64,000 nt of DNA from contig NZ_RBLC01000002.1 of assembly GCF_003634455.1 (NCBI RefSeq), positions 124,001-188,000 of the forward strand. Direction: 5' to 3'. The position numbers and the translations under genes were made by a program. This DNA is from Flavobacterium endophyticum. GTDB lineage: Bacteria; Bacteroidota; Bacteroidia; Flavobacteriales; Flavobacteriaceae. The notes beneath the pieces are model-generated. The model searched no databases and had not been told where the DNA came from. It saw only the letters and a program-made list of their open reading frames with translations. Below, one piece after another: positions 64,000-64,000 of the stretch (position 1 is its first letter; each line of letters begins with the position of its first letter).

Positions 64000-64000
64000 T

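Overview
The window looks like chromosomal DNA of a Flavobacterium-like member of the Bacteroidota. The evidence is the repeated promoter -7 box TAnnTTTG, the near absence of Shine-Dalgarno motifs, many short lipoproteins, an E1 alpha/beta 2-oxoacid dehydrogenase fusion, a LytS/LytTR pair next to an RND pump, and junk-like 14-bp tandem repeats between genes. There are no rRNA or tRNA genes, CRISPR arrays, transposases or integrases in view.

Layout. 1-2.3 kb: the end of a metal/redox cluster (fragment of an upstream gene, a di-heme MauG-type peroxidase lipoprotein, an outer-membrane transporter-like barrel). 2.4-4.4 kb: a TetR repressor with an MFS exporter. 4.4-7.2 kb: aconitase AcnA on the minus strand. 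7.3-12.7 kb: a visibly AT-richer block of small secreted, Cys-rich and unknown genes around a TPR histidine kinase/response regulator pair, bounded by a 39-bp imperfect direct repeat. 12.8-18.1 kb (minus): DUF2975 protein, XRE regulator, ABC ATPase and an ABC permease fused to an M1 peptidase, under one palindromic operator. 18.2-23.9 kb: assorted secreted proteins, an AraC/nitrilase/DNA glycosylase group and an SRPBCC protein. 24.0-31.7 kb: a LytTR two-component system divergent from a TolC-RND-MFP efflux operon, with LytTR-like direct repeats between them. 31.8-35.8 kb: small redox and regulatory genes (NmrA-like SDR, Crp/Fnr protein, GNAT, pirin, single-domain response regulator). 35.9-39.7 kb: two tandem SDR paralogues between two AraC regulators. 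39.7-43.1 kb: a TetR gene and an SDR-thioesterase-DUF2798-FabF operon carrying the same operator twice. 43.1-45.5 kb (minus): glmM, a small membrane protein and an exported peptide deformylase. 45.6-57.4 kb: core genes (ACP phosphodiesterase, ClC channel, uvrA, LOG-type hydrolase, an M1-like pseudopeptidase with a barrel-like end, the fused E1). 57.9-64 kb (minus): a compact four-gene unit running off the right edge. It encodes a large scaffold-like protein, a minimal nucleotidyltransferase, a 918-residue toxin-like protein and a small partner.

The most promising candidate for an undescribed system is this right-hand unit. Its genes are coupled by overlaps or tiny gaps, its toxin-like protein has the hydrophobic core and variable tail typical of secreted effectors, and the large protein resembles (from memory only) proteins of contractile injection type loci. 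Other distinctive points are regulatory: a terminator hairpin with a histidine-kinase start codon in its loop, LytTR-like repeats before the RND pump, and duplicated TetR and single XRE operators. Start codons were moved to the first supported ATG wherever the longest reading frame began with TTG or with residues upstream of a clear signal peptide or domain. All family assignments come from reading the sequence; no database search was run.
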